20,416 bases of DNA from a virus: IMG/VR virus record IMGVR_UViG_3300029309_000435, positions 1 to 20,416 of that record. One strand, given 5' to 3'. How positions within the stretch are numbered: the first letter of the stretch is position 1; each line of letters opens with the position of its first letter. Positions 16,066 to 20,416 of the stretch are shown piece by piece. A program made the translations under genes and the position numbers. The notes under the pieces were generated by a model. The model worked only from the letters and a program-made list of their open reading frames with translations, did not search any database and was not told the DNA's origin.

Positions 16066-17961
16066 TTATCCCTCACAAGCTATACAGTCCACTTCATCTA
16101 GTTTTATTCGTGGAACTTTTATATTAACATTTTCTGCTGCTCTAGCTGCATCAGACCTAAAGTAGTATAGTGATTTTAATTTATGCATACCATACCAATG
16201 CACATCATTTACATACTGCATGTATTCATCATGGGCATTTTGTTCTTCAGTTGCTTTTGGTAACACGAAAAATAAATTTATTGATTGGCTTTGACAGAGA
16301 AACTCTTGTCTTTTATGAGCATGTTCAATAATCCATATTTGATTTATTTCATTAGCAGTTTTAAATAATTCTTTTTCCGTATCATCTAACATAGAAAGAT
16401 GTTGTACTGAGCCGTTATTACCGGCAATATCTTTCCAAACGTTGTCAAGTTCTTCCCCTTTTAATCCTTTACTTTTTAAAACTTTTTCCAAGTATTTATT
16501 TTTTACTTGATAACTACCTGATAAAGTTTTGTGAGTAAACACATTTGCCCTGTAAGGTTCTACTGAGGGAGACGTACCAGCACATATAATACTACTACTA
16601 GCGTTAGGAGCAACGGCAAGGAGATTAGCATTACGCATCCCAGAACCAGATACATCAGGTGCTTCACCACGAATATCAGCCAGTTCCTCACTAGCTTTCG
16701 TAGCTTTCTTTTTAATGTGTTTAAACGCTTGATAGTTGAATCCCGTAGCTTGGATTCCTTCAAAAGGTATGCCGTTTGATTGTAGATAGGCATGAAAACC
16801 CATCGCACCCAATCCCAAAGAACGCTCTCTGTAAGCTGAGTAAGCAGCTTTTGTAAATCCTTCTTTACCATCTTTGACATATCCTTTAAATCTTTTAAAG
16901 TTTGCATTATATTCTCCCAGTTGTGATGTGTCAATAGCATTCTCAATAAAATGTTGTAGAACATTATCTAACATAGTTATTAAATCTTTTATAAAGTAAT
17001 CATCTTTAGACCATTCATCATAATGTTCTAAGTTAACACTAGACAAACAACATACTGCTGTTCTTTCTTCGTTAGTAGGTAGAGTTATCTCTGAACATAA
17101 GTTGCTTTGTTTTATTTCTAAGCCTAAATCTTTTTGTCCTTGTGGTAGGGCATCATTACAGTTGTCTATGTTTATCATATAAGGTTCGCCTGTTTCTGCT
17201 CTAGCGTAGATAATCTGCCACCATAACTCTCTAGCGTTTATAGTTTTAACTGCCTCGTTTGTTTTAGGGTCTATTAATCTCCAGTCTGCATCATCTCTAA
17301 CAGCTTTAAGAAAATCATTAGTGATGTTAATACCATTGTGTAAGTTTAAACACTTTCTATTTATATCTCCACCAGATTCTTTTCTCATGTTTATAAACTC
17401 TTCAATCTCTGGATGCGATATATCCATATATGCAGCATAGCTACCACGTCTAGTTACGCCTTGATTAAAGGCTAACATCTGAGAATCAACTACATGGATG
17501 AATGGAATACTTCCAGTAGAACGACTCCCGCTAGAAGTAGAAATACCATTACTCCTAATATCTCCCCAGTATCCACCAATTCCACCACCTGAACTAGCCA
17601 ACCAAATATTTTCGTCATAGTGAGAAGATAAACCGTCACGACTATCGGGAACATAATTAAGAAAACAGCTAATGGGAAGACCACGAGTTGTTCCCCCGTT
17701 ACTAAGTATAGGAGTGCTAAACATGAACCAACAATCGGAACTGTAGTTATACAGTCTTTGAGCCATTTCATAATCTGTAACACCCTTGAAAGTGGCAGCA
17801 AATACTGCAGCCCTAGCAAAAGCTTCTTGTGCATGTGTTTCTTCCTCCCAGAAATATCTATCTCTTAGTGTATCTAAACTAAACTTGTCTAGCTTTTTTT
17901 CTTTTTCGTAATTTATTTCAATACCTAAATAAGGTTTTTGTCCTACTTTATCTTCTACCAT
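16066..17961 (-). CDS. nrdA: Ribonucleotide reductase class I alpha subunit (R1), lacking the ATP-cone
   Basis: 631 residues; makes deoxyribonucleotides with NrdB. Catalytic elements are visible: Cys99 (GLPISCF), N-x-C-x-E with Asn287, Cys289 and Glu291, a second redox Cys at 304 or 305, the radical-transfer tyrosines 599-600 (SLYYF), and a C-terminal Cys626-x-x-Cys629 that takes electrons from thioredoxin or glutaredoxin. The first 30 residues run straight into the R1 core; the roughly 100-residue N-terminal ATP-cone of many NrdA proteins is absent, which is known to remove dATP feedback inhibition. The ribosome binding site is weak (AAGAA-like) and the gene follows the DUF3310 gene by five bases. 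The next gene, a cytochrome, begins at its stop. Confidence 0.97.
   Translation of the reverse strand: MVEDKVGQKPYLGIEINYEKEKKLDKFSLDTLRDRYFWEEETHAQEAFARAAVFAATFKGVTDYEMAQRLYNYSSDCWFMFSTPILSNGGTTRGLPISCFLNYVPDSRDGLSSHYDENIWLASSGGGIGGYWGDIRSNGISTSSGSRSTGSIPFIHVVDSQMLAFNQGVTRRGSYAAYMDISHPEIEEFINMRKESGGDINRKCLNLHNGINITNDFLKAVRDDADWRLIDPKTNEAVKTINARELWWQIIYARAETGEPYMINIDNCNDALPQGQKDLGLEIKQSNLCSEITLPTNEERTAVCCLSSVNLEHYDEWSKDDYFIKDLITMLDNVLQHFIENAIDTSQLGEYNANFKRFKGYVKDGKEGFTKAAYSAYRERSLGLGAMGFHAYLQSNGIPFEGIQATGFNYQAFKHIKKKATKASEELADIRGEAPDVSGSGMRNANLLAVAPNASSSIICAGTSPSVEPYRANVFTHKTLSGSYQVKNKYLEKVLKSKGLKGEELDNVWKDIAGNNGSVQHLSMLDDTEKELFKTANEINQIWIIEHAHKRQEFLCQSQSINLFFVLPKATEEQNAHDEYMQYVNDVHWYGMHKLKSLYYFRSDAARAAENVNIKVPRIKLDEVDCIACEG
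16069..16074 (-). promoter_or_regulatory. Ribosome binding site that sets the cytochrome c start
   Basis: GAGGGA on the - strand lies in the last codons of nrdA, four bases ahead of the ATG at 16064. This favours a 143-residue cytochrome over a start at the upstream GTG (16076), which has no such signal at normal spacing. Confidence 0.7.
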
Positions 17962-17966
17962 AATTC

Positions 17967-18263
17967 TTATCTGTAATATTCTATTTTATCTAGTAATTCT
18001 AATAGTTTTTTTTCATACCATTCTGCTTTCTTTAAATCTTCAGTGCCGTTTTTGTATCTAAATCGCCAACGATACTTTAAAGAATTACCTCGTAAGTATC
18101 CTATAAATTCTTCTGAAGTTAACATAGAGTCAATAGCATCGATACATTCAATCTCTCCTGTGTTATAGTGTGTAGGATTGTTTATCATATCTCTTTCTTT
18201 TTCTAGTTCTATATCTCTTTCTTGTTCCATTATTATATCCTTAATTGTTTTATGTTTGCTCAT
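17967..18263 (-). CDS. DUF3310 family protein
   Basis: 98 residues. Residues about 28-88 carry the DUF3310 pattern: NPTHYNTGEIECIDAI, then Y-L-R-G-N-x-x-K-Y-x-W-R-F-R-Y and a closing KKAEWYEKKL helix. This family is common in phages and related to T7 gp1.7, for which a nucleotide kinase activity has been reported; I state that link from memory and it may not hold for this protein. A GAGGAG ribosome binding site lies before the ATG, and the start overlaps the preceding gene by 14 bases. Its place just before nrdA fits a role in nucleotide metabolism. Confidence 0.85.
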   Translation of the reverse strand: MSKHKTIKDIIMEQERDIELEKERDMINNPTHYNTGEIECIDAIDSMLTSEEFIGYLRGNSLKYRWRFRYKNGTEDLKKAEWYEKKLLELLDKIEYYR

Positions 18264-18507
18264 TTAATATCTCCTCTAATGTAGCATTTGGATTTTCTTT
18301 TACCTTTTTATAAAACCATCTGAGAGTATATGCACTAACCATAAATTTATTATTAGCGAATATATGTGTTTCTTCTGGTAAGAACTCATGTAGATTTTTT
18401 TTAGTAATCTTAGTTTCATCTTCTCCGTCAGGAGTCATAGACCTAATCCATCTAATCAACAACTGAGTTGCATGTTTACGTAGTCTTTTTGCTTTTCTGC
18501 CATTCAT
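18250..18507 (-). CDS. Small basic phage protein, unknown function
   Basis: 85 residues with a strongly basic N-terminus (MNGRKAKRLRKHATQLLIR) and a C-terminal helix. It starts within the end of the nuclease gene (32-base overlap) with an AGAGG ribosome binding site about six bases from the ATG. The basic start suggests nucleic-acid binding, but no known motif is present. It overlaps the DUF3310 gene, so it belongs to the same operon. Confidence 0.75.
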   Translation of the reverse strand: MNGRKAKRLRKHATQLLIRWIRSMTPDGEDETKITKKNLHEFLPEETHIFANNKFMVSAYTLRWFYKKVKENPNATLEEILNEQT

Positions 18508-19363
18508 TCGTAACCTCTATAACTTTAGGTGGTCTTGGTGTTTGTGTGAGATAACTATATCCTCTTGAATATTTAAATACTCTTAGACCTAATCCATCGT
18601 TAGCATCTGAATGACATTCAAACTTATGTCTGCAATATACACATTCTTTAGGAAGTTTCATATTGCCAGAGCTGCCTTCTGGTTCTGGATTATAACATCT
18701 TTGAGGTGGTTTGTCAAGCTTTATTGCTTTCTTAACATCTCTTATTTTCTTTTTAATATTAGGTTTATCAAACTCAGAAGGTCTGAACAAAGCTAACTCT
18801 CCGGTCTCTTTATTCATAGCTAAGAAGCCGCCTTTTTGTGTACCTTCAGCTTCTTCGTAACCTGCAAGTTGTGGAAGATAGCCGAACGTATCTTGCTCTG
18901 CTAACGTACCGTCTTTAAATTTCTTGAAAGCAAAGCCTGAAGCAGTCTTAATATCTACTACTTCTCCGTCTATAGTACAATCCATGTGTCCTTTAATACC
19001 AGACACGGATACTTCTTTCTGTTCATTACCTACTTTATGTCCAGAAATCTTTACTAAAAATAATAATACTTCTTCTAATAAATGTCCATATAAAAATTTA
19101 ATAAAAACTGGAGCAGGTAAAGACTCAGTAGACTCATTCTCTGATTTTAAATCATACCATAATTGTCTAGTAGGTTTACCAATGTTAGACATTCTTAACA
19201 TGTCAGAACTTCTTGGCGATGGGTTAGCCCAATGATGTAGTACTTCTTTAATGCTTTCTCCTAGAGCATCTATGTCTTCAGAACTAGCATCAAGAGGCTT
19301 TCCTTCTCCTAAAACAGAAATCTTAGAATAAATATCATCTACTAAGTTATCTAAATTTTTCAT
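18476..19363 (-). CDS. PD-(D/E)XK nuclease, Cas4/RecB-like with likely Fe-S cluster
   Basis: 295 residues. The nuclease core is visible: Glu97 or Glu98 in GHLLEE, Asp128 in GHMDC, the Asp137-x-Lys139 of VVDIKTAS, and a QxxxY motif (Gln165, Tyr169) typical of the RecB/Cas4 exonuclease group. Four cysteines, Cys223 and a C-x2-C-x5-C set at 241, 244 and 250, match the Fe-S cluster layout of Cas4 and AddB nucleases. No CRISPR array or cas1/cas2 is present here, so it is most likely the phage's recombination or replication exonuclease, filling the place of T7 gp6. Its ATG overlaps the previous stop in an ATGA junction. The Fe-S cluster is inferred from cysteine spacing. Confidence 0.88.
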   Translation of the reverse strand: MKNLDNLVDDIYSKISVLGEGKPLDASSEDIDALGESIKEVLHHWANPSPRSSDMLRMSNIGKPTRQLWYDLKSENESTESLPAPVFIKFLYGHLLEEVLLFLVKISGHKVGNEQKEVSVSGIKGHMDCTIDGEVVDIKTASGFAFKKFKDGTLAEQDTFGYLPQLAGYEEAEGTQKGGFLAMNKETGELALFRPSEFDKPNIKKKIRDVKKAIKLDKPPQRCYNPEPEGSSGNMKLPKECVYCRHKFECHSDANDGLGLRVFKYSRGYSYLTQTPRPPKVIEVTNEWQKSKKTT

Positions 19364-19881
19364 ATTGTTTCAATTATATTCTTAGCATCTTGTTTGCTAA
19401 TTTTAAACCATTCTCCTTTTTTCTGCTCAGAGTTTTTCTTTAGTAGCTTATGTGCTTTTTTCTCAGCATCTTTTCTATCATTAAAAAATCTACTGTAATG
19501 TAATTTATAATCTCTGAAAGGACTAGAGGTTTGGTATTGATTACATCTATCTTTAGAATCAATAGCCATACCAACTTTTACCCAACCTTTCCAAGATGGA
19601 TTACTTATAATGTATATATCTCCGCTTTCTTCTTTGTTATATAACATCTTAGCAATCTTACTGATAGCTTGTGGTTTCTTTATTTTGCCGAAAACTAATT
19701 TAGTTAAGTTACCTCCTTGCTGTAAGTATCCTTCGATAGTTCTAAACTTTCTTTTATAAAATACTAAACCATCCTCATTAAGATGATGATTGATACCTCT
19801 CTTTCTCCAAGTAGTTCCATCATACATTTTTCCATCTGCTCTGATGTCTCCGTTCTTAGGTTTTATATTAATGTGTTTCAC
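19360..19881 (-). CDS. GIY-YIG endonuclease-like protein with T5orf172 domain
   Basis: 173 residues from a GTG start at 19881, supported by an AGGAG about nine bases upstream and a 14-base overlap with the polymerase stop; the next ATG would remove 18 residues. Residues 87-160 carry the domain: GDIYIIS, VKVGMA with Lys102 and Gly104, Arg112, an A-E-K-K-A-H segment with Glu140 and His144, and the closing GEWF (156-159). T5orf172 proteins are divergent GIY-YIG nucleases seen in phages, some as free-standing homing enzymes. Residues 1-80 are basic and may bind DNA. Location between DNA polymerase and exonuclease fits a homing insertion or a replication-linked nuclease; which one cannot be told. 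Confidence 0.85.
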   Translation of the reverse strand: MKHINIKPKNGDIRADGKMYDGTTWRKRGINHHLNEDGLVFYKRKFRTIEGYLQQGGNLTKLVFGKIKKPQAISKIAKMLYNKEESGDIYIISNPSWKGWVKVGMAIDSKDRCNQYQTSSPFRDYKLHYSRFFNDRKDAEKKAHKLLKKNSEQKKGEWFKISKQDAKNIIETI

Positions 19882-20416
19882 TCCAATTATCTCCTACTTT
19901 GTATTCGCCATCTAAAGGACAACGAAGATTAAAATATTCTCCTGCTTCTGTTATAGCTTCGACTGCACGAAGTCCTACAAAGTCTGCCTGAGACTCCCTC
20001 ACTTCAACTTGCCATTCGTCATGTATATTCGCAACGAACTTATAGTCTATAGTATTTAATTTTAGTTTACTATCTAATAAAGACAATGCTTTCTTCATAA
20101 CAATAGCACCTGCTCCTTGTAATAAAGTATTTAAAGCAGCATGATTATTTCTAATGTAAAGCTTTCTACCGTCTATACCCTTGAGGTACTTCTTAGCTGC
20201 TGCTCTCTGAACTCTATCTCTAAGAGATTTAAATTCTGGTTTATTATCAAAGAAATATTGTCTAGCTCTTTTACCATCTGATGTATTTCCTCCAACCACC
20301 TTGCCAAGTTTTTCATCTCCTGCTCCGTACATGAGGGCGTAGATGAAAGTCTTTGCCTTATCTCTTGATTCAAGTCCTGCAAGTTTTTGATTAGAGGTGT
20401 GTATGTCTCCGTTAAT
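19868..20416 (-). CDS. Family A DNA polymerase, C-terminal part (partial)
   Basis: 182 residues are visible; the frame stays open to the right edge, so the N-terminal exonuclease and most of the polymerase lie outside. Motif B is RDKAKTFIYALMYG, with the Tyr at the position of T7 Tyr526 (Phe762 in E. coli Pol I), and motif C is HDEWQVEV (about 20000-20023), whose Asp is a catalytic metal ligand. The preceding DIHTSNQKL also matches T7-type polymerases. It copies the phage genome. The stop overlaps the GTG start of the GIY-YIG gene, so the polymerase heads the visible - strand operon. The DnaJ-like insert of some marine podovirus polymerases cannot be checked because that part is missing. Confidence 0.96.
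   Translation of the reverse strand: MNGDIHTSNQKLAGLESRDKAKTFIYALMYGAGDEKLGKVVGGNTSDGKRARQYFFDNKPEFKSLRDRVQRAAAKKYLKGIDGRKLYIRNNHAALNTLLQGAGAIVMKKALSLLDSKLKLNTIDYKFVANIHDEWQVEVRESQADFVGLRAVEAITEAGEYFNLRCPLDGEYKVGDNWSETH

Noticed and set aside
16062-16076. GTG at 16076 as the start of the cytochrome c
   Set aside because: The ATG at 16064 follows a GAGGGA ribosome binding site and directly abuts the nrdA stop; the GTG lies within nrdA without a spaced signal.
16560-16964. 134-residue frame on the - strand within nrdA
   Set aside because: It overlaps the unambiguous R1 core in another frame and has no recognisable domain.
18476-19363. A CRISPR-Cas system around the Cas4-like gene
   Set aside because: No repeats with regular spacers and no other cas genes are present; the nuclease fits a phage replication operon.
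1-20416. Prophage or integrative element
   Set aside because: No integrase, excisionase, repressor or attachment repeat is visible in this window, though genes outside it could change this.

Overview
This window is an AT-rich segment of a double-stranded DNA tailed bacteriophage genome. It most resembles marine podoviruses of low-GC bacterioplankton (pelagiphage, SAR116-phage or roseophage types). The grounds are: a T7-type family A DNA polymerase; one giant protein that looks like an ejected internal virion protein, preceded by several smaller virion proteins; no visible tape-measure or tail-sheath gene; an S74-type self-cleaving tail protein; and a compact class I ribonucleotide reductase module. 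I see no tRNA, rRNA, integrase, attachment site, CRISPR array or insertion sequence. The host assignment is inference.

Layout. Positions 3-13861 hold late genes on the + strand: the C-terminal part of a tail fibre/spike with an intramolecular chaperone, two small proteins, then a run of five probable virion or ejection proteins (682, 383, 246, 470 and 1695 aa). A lysis-like cassette follows: M15 peptidase, small unknown, MscS-like membrane protein, 3-TM holin. Most genes abut or overlap by one to eight bases (often TAATG), as expected of one operon. A short convergent junction (13862-13991) separates this arm from a - strand arm, which runs from the window's right edge leftward: family A DNA polymerase (partial), GIY-YIG/T5orf172 endonuclease, Cas4/RecB-like nuclease with a likely Fe-S cluster, small unknown, DUF3310 protein, NrdA, c-type cytochrome, small membrane protein, small coiled-coil protein, NrdB, small unknown. 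These genes also overlap or abut and are probably co-transcribed for DNA replication and nucleotide supply.

Three things stand out. First, a membrane-targeted mono-haem cytochrome c and an overlapping single-span membrane protein sit between nrdA and nrdB. The arrangement recalls the cyanophage habit of carrying electron carriers such as plastocyanin beside nucleotide metabolism genes, but here it points to respiration. Second, a 119-residue protein in the lysis cassette matches the pore helix and beta domain of the mechanosensitive channel MscS, and could form a gated lesion or modulate lysis. Third, the 1695-residue putative ejection protein carries at its C-terminus an ADP-ribosyltransferase-like region followed by a methyltransferase-like Rossmann core, so the virion may deliver enzymes with the DNA.

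All functions come from reading motifs and gene order; no similarity search or structure prediction was run.
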